A program made the position numbers and the translations under genes. This document shows positions 33,635 to 42,174 of a stretch of 64,000 nucleotides of DNA, one piece after another. Source of the DNA: an uncultured Niabella sp. (GTDB lineage: Bacteria > Bacteroidota > Bacteroidia > Chitinophagales > Chitinophagaceae); the NCBI GenBank assembly GCA_934486785.1, contig CAKSQK010000004.1, positions 124,001 to 188,000 of the forward strand, given 5' to 3'. The notes under the pieces were generated by a model. The model had not been told where the DNA came from, did not search any database, and worked only from the letters and a program-made list of their open reading frames with translations. Position 1 is the stretch's first letter, and every line of letters starts with the position of its first letter.

Positions 33635-34345
33635 TTATTGGCCTGAGGCAGGTTTTATAACTGTCATTAAATCTGGCTGAGAAACACTAAATGCGCCTGT
33701 TTCATAAAATGTATTCGCCATTTGCAGTGCGTTAAATTTTGAGGATTTGGTACAATAAAGCGTGTACCAAAGCGGCATTGAACGGTTATTACCCAATATT
33801 GTTACTCCGTATTGTTCTGCCAGTTTTTTTAATCTGGTGAAATCATTGTTCGCTTTAAGTGCTACATAAAAGAGGTTCGTCAGACCCAGCTCCCCACCTC
33901 TCTCCGATTTAAAAAAAGGCGCTTCATAAATAATAGAAGCATTGACAGTCTCAGACAATTTTTTATGCTCCAGGTTATCTGCACCTTCAACGATTTTCCA
34001 TTTCAGGTTGGCTGGGGCTGTGATGCCTTCCAAATATTGAATATCGGATAAAATATATTCCTTACCTGACTGATCAGCAGTAAGGCCATTTTTTATCAGT
34101 GATGCATTTATCGACTCTTCATCATCTGCTTTATAAAGAATGAACATCTTTCTAAAATTCTTTTCAAGGGATATTTGTACACCGTTGTACCAGTAGTAGC
34201 CATCTTGTAACTTTGGCACCGCGTTTTGCTGACCTTCTTCGTATGCCAGGGTGCTGTCAACGCCATTAGTTTTTGAGCAGGCAGGCAATAACAACAATAA
34301 GCTTATTATTGTAAAAAGTCCCGGATGTGTTAAGTACTTTTTCAT
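33635..34345 (-). CDS. Lipoprotein equal to the N-domain of the neighbouring subtilase, without a protease domain
   Basis: This 236-residue lipoprotein has lipobox LPAC (Cys23). From YYWYNG to its end it runs in parallel with the N-terminal domain of the S8 protease at 35334-37205. Shared blocks include SIIYEAPFFK, LGLTNLFYVALK / LGLSNLFYVALR, the stretch starting MPLWYTL, NAL.MAN.FYETG.F.VSQPDLM and VIKPA. It stops exactly where the protease catalytic domain begins. No protease remnant follows, since the decarboxylase operon ends 18 bases away. It may be a stand-alone prodomain acting as inhibitor, chaperone or decoy, or simply a surviving gene duplicate. Function unproven. Confidence 0.75.
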   Translation of the reverse strand: MKKYLTHPGLFTIISLLLLLPACSKTNGVDSTLAYEEGQQNAVPKLQDGYYWYNGVQISLEKNFRKMFILYKADDEESINASLIKNGLTADQSGKEYILSDIQYLEGITAPANLKWKIVEGADNLEHKKLSETVNASIIYEAPFFKSERGGELGLTNLFYVALKANNDFTRLKKLAEQYGVTILGNNRSMPLWYTLYCTKSSKFNALQMANTFYETGAFSVSQPDLMTVIKPASGQ

Positions 34346-34479
34346 GTGTTTGAAGTTATATGCTGAGTAAAGTTATATCTGTTTTTACTCCCAAATGTTA
34401 CTGAATAAATGTAAAAACAAAATTACAAAATTGTTATACAATATTTGATAAGAATTTCTAATCCATAAACTAAAATTGG

Positions 34480-35259
34480 TTAATACTTCTTTTGTAGGTC
34501 ATACGCTATAAAAAAGTAATTATAGCCTTTGTAAAATTGTCCGCAAAATTCATGCTTATCAAACGGCTGACAGTTCTTCAAAAATAATGACATAGTGGAT
34601 ATGCACATATCAGCTGAGGAAAAATAATCATAAATTTCTTCCGGCGTAGTTCCAAACCATTTTTTGCTTGCTAAAGTGAATTCAAATAAAACTATTGGCT
34701 TGTACCTTTGAATTAGTTGAGTACCCCCTAAGAGAACCTGCATTTCAGCTCCTTCAACATCTATTTTTATCATATCTATCCGGTTTTTTAACCCTACTTC
34801 TATATCCAAGGTAGTAACCGGAACTATTATGTTTTCTTTATCGTAATTATCACTTTTAAAATCTCGCTCTTTAAATCCACTTATAGCAGGTCTACTCCTG
34901 AACAGTGTAAAGTCGGCTTTTCCAACCTTGTCAGAAACCGCTTTGTTATGTATGGTAACTTTATTTTTGTACTGTTTACAAAGCCTTTCTGCCAGGTAAG
35001 GAATAGGTTCAAATGCAAGATGTTTTCCAAATGGAGCAGCCTTAAGAATCCGACTTAAAATATAGCCTTTGTGCGCACCCACGTCAATACAGTTACTATC
35101 CTTCTTCAAGCACCTGTCAATAACTTTAAATGTTTCAAAATCATATTTGTCAATAGGAGGAACCAGTATCCTTTCGGATAATTCGTATACTTTATAAGCT
35201 CCCTGCTTTATGACAGAAATAAGAAACGGTGGAATATTTTCCTTATTCATTAATGGCAT
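34480..35259 (-). CDS. FkbM family methyltransferase
   Basis: This 259-residue protein has a Rossmann methyltransferase core with the SAM loop NCIDVGAHKGYILSRI (about residue 55), HLAFEPIPYLAERL and IDMIKIDVEGAEMQVLLGG, then KPIVLFEFTLASKKWFG. This is the FkbM pattern; such enzymes O-methylate sugars, antibiotics or other small targets. The start MPLMNKENIPP could also be the ATG at 35250. It sits between the subtilase and the orphan prodomain lipoprotein in an AT-rich stretch, with no glycan genes nearby. Target unknown. Confidence 0.85.
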   Translation of the reverse strand: MPLMNKENIPPFLISVIKQGAYKVYELSERILVPPIDKYDFETFKVIDRCLKKDSNCIDVGAHKGYILSRILKAAPFGKHLAFEPIPYLAERLCKQYKNKVTIHNKAVSDKVGKADFTLFRSRPAISGFKERDFKSDNYDKENIIVPVTTLDIEVGLKNRIDMIKIDVEGAEMQVLLGGTQLIQRYKPIVLFEFTLASKKWFGTTPEEIYDYFSSADMCISTMSLFLKNCQPFDKHEFCGQFYKGYNYFFIAYDLQKKY

Positions 35260-35287
35260 ATCTCAATGATCTATTGATAATAGTTTA

Positions 35288-35308
35288 AATTTCACGATAG
35301 ATGAAATT
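35288..35308. repeat. Inverted repeat between subtilase and FkbM genes
   Basis: AATTTCA and TGAAATT form perfect 7-base arms around a 7-base loop, in the 74-base gap. There is no U-tract on the minus strand, so it is not a typical terminator for the subtilase gene. It might be an operator or a weak hairpin in the FkbM leader. Confidence 0.35.
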
Positions 35309-35333
35309 ATCGGTAATAAATAGTGTAGTGCAG

Positions 35334-37205
35334 TTAATTAGTCATAGTTAATCCAGAGCCCGCATTTATTGTGAATGGAGAGCTTATAATAACATAATTA
35401 GTTCCTGCGAGCGTTAGAACTGAATTATTGGTTATGGTTACGTTCTGTGATGTAATAATACAGCCAGAAATATTTGCATTTGAAGAAACAGTTTGATTAC
35501 TAAAGTCTATGGGATTACATCCACTTGCTGCTGTTATTGCGGCAAATGTATTTACTAAACCATAGCCCATTTCATTATGCCATGTCCCATTGTTTCTGCC
35601 AGGCTGATTTGTATAATAATACCCTCCAGTTTTTTGTGCAGATTGTTCTATAAGATCAGCAACCTGCTTTTGTGTTAAATTGGAATTAACAGATAATATT
35701 AGAGCCGCAGTAGCTGATACATGTGGTGCCGCAGCAGAGGTTCCGTTGAAATTCACTATATAACCGCCACCAAGATATGTAGTCGGCACTGCAACACCTG
35801 GTGCCATGACGTCCAGAGCAGTTCCATAATTGCTTCCCCAATTCGTTTCTCCATCACATGTGTATGGGTCTTTTCTTACTCCATTACAATATGTAATTGC
35901 ACCCACCGCTAAAATATCTGGATGGGAATTCGCAGGATAACTAACTGCTGACCAATTTCCATTTCCTGCGGAAAAAACTACAACACATCCGAGTCCGCTT
36001 CTTCCATACGTTAATGCATTTGAAATGCCTTGGTCTATATAAGAAGAGTAAAAATCTCCGCCAGACCAAGAATTATTAATAACTGAAGCGCCATTCTGCC
36101 ACGCAAAATTAAATGCATCAGCATATCTTTGAGCCCGATCAACAGACATTGTCCCATAAACTACGCTAATAGACATTATGGGGCTTGCACTTGCAATTCC
36201 TGCTACCAATGAATTATTGTTGGACAGCGCGCCCATAATTCCTGCAACCGCAGTTCCATGACTACCACGTGTTATACTTGGGGAGGTCCCAGTTTCGGAA
36301 TCATAACTTTGATAGTAAATATTCAAATCTGAATGTGACAACTCAACACCGTCGTCAATCACAGCAATAATAACATCATTTGCCCCTTGAGTTATAGAAC
36401 GGGCGGCGCAATACTTAATATCAACACCTACAGTTCCACCATATTGGCCCGTATTGTCTAAGTTCCATTGATAGCTAAAGAAAGGATCGTCAACACATGC
36501 CGGTTTTATAACTGCCATTAAGTCCGGTTGAGAAACTTCAAAATTTCCTGTTTCGTAAAAATAATTGGCCATTTCCAATGCGTTTCCTGTAGATATCTTC
36601 GAACATGAGAGCGTATACCAAAGAGGCATATATTTGTTATTACCAAGGATCGATACATTGGTCTTTGCAGCAAGTTCATTTAATTTGATGATATCTCCTT
36701 CATTTCTTAATGCTACGTAAAACAAGTTAGACAAACCTAGATCTTCTCCCTTTTGTGTTTTAAAGAATGGCGCTTCATAAATTATTGAGGTATCAATTTG
36801 CTCGTACAGTTGTCTTTCATTTAAGACATCATCAGTTTCAATTATTTTCCATTTTAGGCTTTTAACAGTCCTGTTTTCGCCAACAAACTGTATATTCTTA
36901 GACAATTCGTATGCTTTACTTGAATTATCTATTAACAATCCATTCTTAGCAAATGAAGCATTTATAGACAATTCATTATTAGCATCAAATAGTATGAATC
37001 TTTTTCTTAAATTTTTTATCAATGGAATTTTGGTGCCATTATACCAATAATAATCGTCAGAAACCGATTGAACAGTACGTTGTTTCGTTCCTGAAGAATC
37101 GTTTGAGGTATCTAAGAAGTCATTTGTTTTTGAACATCCTGATAGTAGAATAATAATACAGAAAATTAATGAAACGACCCGATAGCGCTTTAAATATTGT
37201 TTCAT
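35334..37205 (-). CDS. S8 family (subtilisin-like) serine protease lipoprotein
   Basis: This 623-residue lipoprotein has lipobox LSGC (Cys24). The N-domain (about 45-235) matches the orphan lipoprotein at 33635-34345. The subtilase domain has all triad residues: Asp in AVIDDGVELSHSDL, His in RGSHGTAVAGI, Ser in NFNGTSAAAPHVSA, plus Asn in INNSWSGGD. The last 60 residues are a Ser/Thr/Asn-rich beta-type tail (NITNNSVLTLAGTNYVII-like). The frame extends to GTG 37253, but the ATG at 37205 gives a proper lipoprotein signal. It probably acts at the cell surface on host or environmental protein. Confidence 0.92.
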   Translation of the reverse strand: MKQYLKRYRVVSLIFCIIILLSGCSKTNDFLDTSNDSSGTKQRTVQSVSDDYYWYNGTKIPLIKNLRKRFILFDANNELSINASFAKNGLLIDNSSKAYELSKNIQFVGENRTVKSLKWKIIETDDVLNERQLYEQIDTSIIYEAPFFKTQKGEDLGLSNLFYVALRNEGDIIKLNELAAKTNVSILGNNKYMPLWYTLSCSKISTGNALEMANYFYETGNFEVSQPDLMAVIKPACVDDPFFSYQWNLDNTGQYGGTVGVDIKYCAARSITQGANDVIIAVIDDGVELSHSDLNIYYQSYDSETGTSPSITRGSHGTAVAGIMGALSNNNSLVAGIASASPIMSISVVYGTMSVDRAQRYADAFNFAWQNGASVINNSWSGGDFYSSYIDQGISNALTYGRSGLGCVVVFSAGNGNWSAVSYPANSHPDILAVGAITYCNGVRKDPYTCDGETNWGSNYGTALDVMAPGVAVPTTYLGGGYIVNFNGTSAAAPHVSATAALILSVNSNLTQKQVADLIEQSAQKTGGYYYTNQPGRNNGTWHNEMGYGLVNTFAAITAASGCNPIDFSNQTVSSNANISGCIITSQNVTITNNSVLTLAGTNYVIISSPFTINAGSGLTMTN

Positions 37206-37312
37206 CTTACTTTTTTTAAGGTTATAACATTTTAAATCACTCTTTTGAGGCACTTATATTAGAAATATACCAGAATGGTTGAAGTAATTTTTCCTTATGC
37301 CTGCCTGCAAGC

Positions 37313-37891
37313 CTATTTCCTTTTCAATTCATCTACTTCTGCTTGCAAATCTTGTACAGCCTTTATCAGCACAGGAATTAATCCAATATAATTGATAAGT
37401 TTTTTCCCTTCAGAATCTGTAAGAACAACCTCAGGCATTATTTTTTCAACTTCTTGGGCAATCAAGCCTAATTCAGGAGAATGTTTATTATCATTAATAA
37501 AGTTATACGATACAGGTCTCAACTTATTTACCGTACCTAGCCCGTTTTGAAGTGGTTTTACATTTGTTTTTGCCCTTGCATCTGAATAGTTATAAACATT
37601 AGCAACCTGTATGCTATTAAATACTGAACTTTCAGAATCATAAAAGACGATCTGGTTTAGTGTGCCGGCAATTCGTGGTGCAGCGGCGCCTAAGCAAATT
37701 TTCATATGAGTATTGTATCCGCTGCCAACGAATGAATAATAATGTCCCCATGCTGAAATATGGGTATTATAGTTACCTACTGGCTCTACATTTCCAAAAG
37801 TAAGGCGACCATCTGATCTATACTTCAGTTGAGCAAGAGAACAAAATGAAAACAAAAATGTAACGGCGAAAAGAAAAATACGCTTTTTCAT
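37313..37891 (-). CDS. Secreted protein with S74 (endosialidase-type) intramolecular chaperone domain
   Basis: This 192-residue protein has a signal peptide ending SLAQ, a short beta-rich middle (about 22-95) and a C-terminal S74 domain (about 100-192). The S74 domain has YSDARAKTNVKPLQNGL, LRPVSYNF, ELGLIAQEVEKIMPEVV, INYIGLIPVLIKAVQDLQ and a coiled-coil end. S74 domains help trimeric fibre proteins fold and then cut themselves off. It is often labelled tail-fibre protein, but no phage genes are nearby; in Bacteroidota such proteins are common secreted products. It lies 107 bases upstream of the subtilase gene. Confidence 0.87.
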   Translation of the reverse strand: MKKRIFLFAVTFLFSFCSLAQLKYRSDGRLTFGNVEPVGNYNTHISAWGHYYSFVGSGYNTHMKICLGAAAPRIAGTLNQIVFYDSESSVFNSIQVANVYNYSDARAKTNVKPLQNGLGTVNKLRPVSYNFINDNKHSPELGLIAQEVEKIMPEVVLTDSEGKKLINYIGLIPVLIKAVQDLQAEVDELKRK

Positions 37892-38128
37892 GACATTCTA
37901 ATTTATAGGTTTAAAAAATATAACTTTCGAAAGTAAGTAAAATCCTTATGCACATAAAGGGCATATGGTATTCTTCAACCAACAATAACAGCTATTTATA
38001 ACGTGGCAATTATTACAGTTCGATGGAAGTAAATTTCATACGCTTATCAGGCTACGCTAAATTAGTTTTGTATAAAAAAAATAGTGTTCTATGAGTTACC
38101 AATTATGGTACGCTTATTTTGAAAAAAC

Positions 38129-38142
38129 TATACTTTAGTATA
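38129..38142. promoter_or_regulatory. Palindrome in the gap between regulator and S74 gene
   Basis: TATACT-TT-AGTATA is a 14-base palindrome in the AT-rich 282-base gap 37892-38173, 31 bases beyond the regulator stop and about 240 upstream of the S74 gene start. It could be a binding site, though AT-rich symmetry is often chance. I saw nothing else clear in this gap. Confidence 0.2.
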
Positions 38143-38173
38143 AAAACAGGGTTAAAGAAAACACTTGGCTACG

Positions 38174-38938
38174 CTATAATTTCATATGATTGGTCGCAAA
38201 GCTTATAACTTCTACCATATTACTTACACCCAGCTTTTTGAATAATTTGCTTTTATGAAATTTAATGGCAGCTTCAGTCAGATTTAATTTGAGACAAATT
38301 TCTTTATTGGTCAACCCCTGTGCAGAGAGCATGATGATTTCTTTTTCGCGCGTTGTTACAAAGAAATGCTTTTCAGGTTTCCATTCATCCCTGTCAAAAT
38401 CATACCTATACTTCGTTAATGACCGGCTGTTTATTATTTCCACATTTCCGGTACTCCTTTCTGAAGCCATGGAAACATTTCCCATAGCAAGCCAAATGCT
38501 GCCGATCTCATCTAACAAAATTGGCGTTATTTTATGGCTGACAAGTATTTGGCCGCTTTTGTGCAGCAGGTGAAAATTGCAGGTTACGGAATGATGGAGC
38601 TTTTCTTCATGTGAAAGATTATTAAAAAAACGAAAACCGGCAGTATGAACTTTTGCCAGCATGTGCACTTCCGTCATAGGCAGGTTGTTGATAAAAAAAT
38701 CAAATCCCTGTCGCTTTACATAATCTGCTTTTTGGCCACATAAAAAAAGAGGATGATCCGACAGGTACAAAAACTCATTTTTGAAATAGTCAAAAATATA
38801 AACGCTCTGGCAACTTAGCCTTGCAATAGCTTTTGCAGCCGCAACATAAGGTTGGGTTAGCTGGTAATCTCTTTCGCTTTTAGTAAGCTTCATAAAACTC
38901 ACGTTAGCAAAAGTGTCTTTTGTAATGTTAGCTGGCAT
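38174..38938 (-). CDS. LuxR-type transcriptional regulator with PAS-like sensor domain
   Basis: This protein of about 254 residues has an N-terminal PAS-like region (about 40-150, AAKAIARLSCQSVYIFDYFKNEFLYLSDHPLFL) and a C-terminal GerE/LuxR helix-turn-helix (about 190-250, TTREKEIIMLSAQGLTNKEI, LTEAAIKFHKSKLFKKLGVS, MVEVISFATNH). It probably binds DNA in response to an internal signal. The frame extends to an ATG at 38983, adding a hydrophobic stretch unusual for a regulator; I prefer the ATG at 38938 (MPANITKD). It is the most upstream gene of the AT-rich minus-strand block, so it may control the S74 and protease genes. Confidence 0.85.
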   Translation of the reverse strand: MPANITKDTFANVSFMKLTKSERDYQLTQPYVAAAKAIARLSCQSVYIFDYFKNEFLYLSDHPLFLCGQKADYVKRQGFDFFINNLPMTEVHMLAKVHTAGFRFFNNLSHEEKLHHSVTCNFHLLHKSGQILVSHKITPILLDEIGSIWLAMGNVSMASERSTGNVEIINSRSLTKYRYDFDRDEWKPEKHFFVTTREKEIIMLSAQGLTNKEICLKLNLTEAAIKFHKSKLFKKLGVSNMVEVISFATNHMKL

Positions 38939-39086
38939 AACTAAAATTAGGAGTATAAAAGTACTTAAAAAAAGCACACGCATCTTTCAGGATTTTAATC
39001 GTTTCACTAAAAATATCAATTTCTAATTCCATGCAACGTATGAGCAGGCAATACAAAGTCAACGCTATTTTGTAACTTGCTAAACT

Positions 39087-40184
39087 ATGGATCTGATTCA
39101 GGAACTGAACGATAAACCTTCGCGTAAAAAACTTTTATACCCTGTAAATGCCGAGCTTTCGGATTATTTGAAACGGCAGGGCCGTGAAGTACATTTGCCC
39201 GTTTCGCACAAAGACCTGCTGCGCTTTACCTGGTCTATACCCATAAAAGATGAATTTGGCAACCATACCCTTTGGGAAAAGGCCATTTATGATATGCGCG
39301 ACTGGGAGTTTTTAAAAGAAGGGCTTGTAAAAATCTACGCCATATTGAAAACCGAAGGAGACATGAGCTTTGCAGACCAGCTTGATGTGGCCCGCATTGA
39401 CTATTGCGCTTTTGGCAACTCGCTTCCCTTCCGTATCCGCATCATCAATAAGTTCAACAGCAACTTTGATCATTATTACATGAAGATCAACGACGCTTCC
39501 AGGATTTACGGCCTCGAGCTGGAACACATCCTCTCCCCTAACCGCATTACTTTTTATACAGACGGTGGCACGCTGGTGGAAGAGCATATTCCCGGCATAG
39601 CCGGAGATGTTTTTTTATCGCAATACCTGGAGCGGGAAGAAACGAATAAAACCAGGCTGGCAAAAGAATTTGTAAAGTTCAACGAACGCTGCTTTGTACG
39701 CCTGCTGGGCGATATGCGCGCGTATAACTTTGTGATAGTGGCCACACCCGATATTGAATGTTACCAGTACCGCATCCGCGCAATAGATTTTGACCAGCAA
39801 TGCTACGAAGGGAGGCGCAACCTTTACTTTCCGCAGTTTTTTAAAGAAAATAATATGTACGTGCTAAACGTGCTAAACCAGCTCAACAGAGAATCGGTAG
39901 AGCAATACCGTGCAGAAGAGCGCTCTACAATGGCTTTTCGTGTGGCAGTCAGCCGCTTCAGACTGATGGAATTACTGAACATCATGTCTCGTGATACTAT
40001 TTCGCCGGAAGCCAAGCGCGACTTGTTGCGCCAGCAACTGAACGAGTATCATAAAACCGAATCGTTCAACCGCTGCAAAACAATGGGGCAGATTTTGAAG
40101 CTGCATTTAAAGAGTATGTTACGCTCCAATTTATTGCTGATACAAGAAAAAACCCGCAGCCTTAAAAATGCAGTAATCGTTTAA
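39087..40184 (+). CDS. Unknown protein with kinase/aminoglycoside-phosphotransferase-like motifs
   Basis: I do not recognise a named family for this 365-residue cytoplasmic protein. The order of key residues follows a protein-kinase/APH fold. There is a Lys in YYMKIND (K133), a Glu in GLELEHIL (about 144-146) and a hinge-like [10 protein letters not shown] (163-171). A catalytic-loop-like [13 protein letters not shown] has Asp209 and Asn214, and [10 protein letters not shown] resembles the metal-binding DFD/DFG (234-236). The C-terminal 110 residues are helical. It may phosphorylate a small molecule or protein, or be a pseudokinase. The hydrolase gene follows by 19 bases, so the two may be one operon. 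Confidence 0.7.
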   Translation: MDLIQELNDKPSRKKLLYPVNAELSDYLKRQGREVHLPVSHKDLLRFTWSIPIKDEFGNHTLWEKAIYDMRDWEFLKEGLVKIYAILKTEGDMSFADQLDVARIDYCAFGNSLPFRIRIINKFNSNFDHYYMKINDASRIYGLELEHILSPNRITFYTDGGTLVEEHIPGIAGDVFLSQYLEREETNKTRLAKEFVKFNERCFVRLLGDMRAYNFVIVATPDIECYQYRIRAIDFDQQCYEGRRNLYFPQFFKENNMYVLNVLNQLNRESVEQYRAEERSTMAFRVAVSRFRLMELLNIMSRDTISPEAKRDLLRQQLNEYHKTESFNRCKTMGQILKLHLKSMLRSNLLLIQEKTRSLKNAVIV

Positions 40185-40203
40185 ATCAACAAAACATACG
40201 ACC

Positions 40204-41091
40204 ATGCAACAAATTAAAAAAGAAGACATCCGGCAGGAGGTTTTTGACCTTTACGATGATTACGCGCACAACCGTGTTGATCGCCGCGAGTTTGTAAAAA
40301 AACTTTCTCTATATGCCGTAGGCGGCCTTACTGTAACATCGCTAATGAGTTTTTTAATGCCGGACTATAAAGGAACGCTTCAGATCCATTCAGACGATCC
40401 CCGAATCAGTTCAGAATATATTACGTACCCTTCGCCAAAAGGCGCAGGAACAATGAAAGCTCTGCTGTGCAAACCTGTGAATACAAAAGCAAAATTAGGA
40501 GCGGTAGTGGTGGTGCATGAAAACCGCGGCCTGAACCCATATATAGAAGATGTGGCCAGAAGAACAGCGCTTGCCGGATTTATTTCCATAGCGCCGGATG
40601 CGCTCACGCCGCTGGGCGGTTACCCCGGCAACGATGATGAGGGCCGTGCAATGCAGGCGAAACGTGACCGCAACGAAATGCTGGAAGATTTTATAGCCGC
40701 GCACAATTTTATTAAAAAGCACAAAAGCAGTAATGGCAAAGTGGGCGTAACCGGTTTTTGCTTTGGAGGCTGGATTGCCAATATGATGGCCGTTCGCATT
40801 CCGGAATTGTATGCTTCAGTTCCGTTTTACGGCGGCCAGCCTCCTGTTGAAGAAGTGAAAAATATCAAAGCGCCGCTGCTCATACATTACGCCTCGTTGG
40901 ATACAAGGGTGAATGAAGGATGGCCCGCTTACGAAGCCGCGCTGAAAGAGCATAAAAAAGAATACACGATGTATATGTATGAAAATGCCAACCACGGTTT
41001 TCATAACGATACCACACCGCGCTATGACAAAGCCGCTGCCGAACTTGTCTGGAAACGTACGGTAGATTTTTTTAAGGAAAAACTGAAATAG
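40204..41091 (+). CDS. Dienelactone hydrolase family protein with Tat-like N-terminus
   Basis: This 295-residue alpha/beta hydrolase has nucleophile Cys in [14 protein letters not shown], an Asp in [12 protein letters not shown] and His in [14 protein letters not shown], the Cys-Asp-His triad of dienelactone hydrolases. [20 protein letters not shown] is the conserved oxyanion region. The N-terminus has [17 protein letters not shown] followed by a hydrophobic stretch, close to the Tat consensus RRxFLK, so export in folded form is likely. True substrate unknown; YghX-like proteins share the layout. It follows the kinase-like gene by 19 bases. Confidence 0.88.
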   Translation: MQQIKKEDIRQEVFDLYDDYAHNRVDRREFVKKLSLYAVGGLTVTSLMSFLMPDYKGTLQIHSDDPRISSEYITYPSPKGAGTMKALLCKPVNTKAKLGAVVVVHENRGLNPYIEDVARRTALAGFISIAPDALTPLGGYPGNDDEGRAMQAKRDRNEMLEDFIAAHNFIKKHKSSNGKVGVTGFCFGGWIANMMAVRIPELYASVPFYGGQPPVEEVKNIKAPLLIHYASLDTRVNEGWPAYEAALKEHKKEYTMYMYENANHGFHNDTTPRYDKAAAELVWKRTVDFFKEKLK

Positions 41092-41108
41092 CATAATGGT
41101 AATAGCAT

Positions 41109-41130
41109 TTAAGATGCAGTACCATCTTAA
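41109..41130. terminator. Hairpin between convergent hydrolase and cysM genes
   Basis: TTAAGATG and CATCTTAA form perfect 8-base arms around CAGTAC. The distal arm overlaps the cysM stop codon. It lies in the 35-base gap between two convergent genes, a place for a two-way terminator, but neither side has a good U-tract. Confidence 0.35.
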
Positions 41131-42008
41131 CTGAATATATCCGAGGATAAGTACCTGTCGCCACGATCGCAAATAATACACACGATGGTACCGCTTTGCA
41201 AACGCGCGGCCAGCTCAACAGCGGCATGCACGGCTCCCCCGCTGCTCATGCCGCAAAAAATACCTTCTTCTTTTGCCAGGCGTTTGGTCATTTCGCGTGC
41301 CTGCTGCTCGCTTACTTCTATAAACGCATCCACCCGCGTGCGGTCAAATATTTTTGGCAGGTAAGCCTCGGGCCATTTACGAATGCCGGGGATGCGCGCG
41401 CCTTCAGCCGGCTGGCAGCCTATCACCTGCACCTGCGCGTTTTGCTCTTTCAAATATTTTGAAACGCCCATAATGGTACCGGTGGTGCCCATAGCCGAAA
41501 CAAAATGCGTGATGCTGCCATTGGTATCCTTCCATATTTCCGGGCCGGTGGTTTCATAATGTATTTTAGGATTGTCCGGGTTGGCAAACTGGTTCAGCAT
41601 CAGGCAATCGCCCTGTTGCAGCCGCTCGCTGGCATAGTCAATAGCGCCTTCCATGCCTTTGTCTGCGGGCGTTAAAGTGACTTTAGCGCCAAAGGCCTGC
41701 ATGCTCAGCACGCGCTCACGTGTGGAGCCATCCGGCATCACCAGTTCTATTTGTATGCCAAACAAACCGGCAATGAGCGCCAGCGCAATGCCCGTGTTGC
41801 CGCTGGTGGGTTCTACCAAAGTCATTCCGGGTTTCAGCTCACCCCTGTCCAGCGCGCCTTTGATCATGCTGTATGCTGCGCGATCTTTTACGCTTCCTCC
41901 CGGGTTATCGCCTTCCAGCTTGCAATAGATATTTACATTGTTTCCGGCTCCAATTCGTTGAAGCTTCACGATCGGCGTATTTCCCACCAGTTCTAAAATA
42001 CCATTCAT
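41127..42008 (-). CDS. cysM: Cysteine synthase B type (O-acetylserine/O-phosphoserine sulfhydrylase)
   Basis: This 293-residue PLP enzyme has the Schiff-base lysine in NPGGSVKDRAAYSMI (about 42), the asparagine loop PTSGNTGIALA and the phosphate loop AMGTTGTIMGV. The CysM-type block ARIPGIRKWPEAYLP is present. It makes cysteine from an activated serine and sulfide or thiosulfate. It stands alone; no cysE or other sulfur genes are near. A -7 box lies 32 bases upstream of the start. Confidence 0.92.
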   Translation of the reverse strand: MNGILELVGNTPIVKLQRIGAGNNVNIYCKLEGDNPGGSVKDRAAYSMIKGALDRGELKPGMTLVEPTSGNTGIALALIAGLFGIQIELVMPDGSTRERVLSMQAFGAKVTLTPADKGMEGAIDYASERLQQGDCLMLNQFANPDNPKIHYETTGPEIWKDTNGSITHFVSAMGTTGTIMGVSKYLKEQNAQVQVIGCQPAEGARIPGIRKWPEAYLPKIFDRTRVDAFIEVSEQQAREMTKRLAKEEGIFCGMSSGGAVHAAVELAARLQSGTIVCIICDRGDRYLSSDIFS

Positions 42009-42039
42009 TCGTTTGTTTTGCTGATTTTTTTGAAAGAAG

Positions 42040-42047
42040 CAAATTTA
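42040..42047 (-). promoter_or_regulatory. -7 promoter box TAAATTTG for cysM
   Basis: Read on the minus strand, TAAATTTG fits TAnnTTTG exactly and ends 31 bases before the cysM ATG. No convincing -33 TTTG was found at the usual spacing. Confidence 0.5.
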
Positions 42048-42157
42048 GAGAAAACTAAACAAGGCGGTGAATGAAATCACAGCTCCCACATCGTAAGCGT
42101 TATCTTTCTGCACCAGGCAAAGAAGTTGATGCGCATTTTAATTTCGGCAATAATTAA

Positions 42158-42165
42158 TACATTTG
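42158..42165 (+). promoter_or_regulatory. -7 promoter box TACATTTG for the sterol desaturase gene
   Basis: TACATTTG matches TAnnTTTG and ends 9 bases before the ATG at 42175. A start this close would give an almost leaderless mRNA, as also seen for the his leader. Confidence 0.45.
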
Positions 42166-42174
42166 AAATACAGT

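Noticed and set aside
34480..35259. Part of a capsule or O-antigen cluster
   Set aside because: FkbM is the only such gene here; no glycosyltransferase cluster, Wzx or Wzy nearby.
37206..37253. GTG start extending the subtilase by 16 residues
   Set aside because: It would bury the lipoprotein signal; the ATG at 37205 starts a normal one.
37313..37891. Prophage tail-fibre gene
   Set aside because: The S74 domain is also common in secreted bacterial proteins. No capsid, portal, terminase, integrase or lysis gene is nearby.
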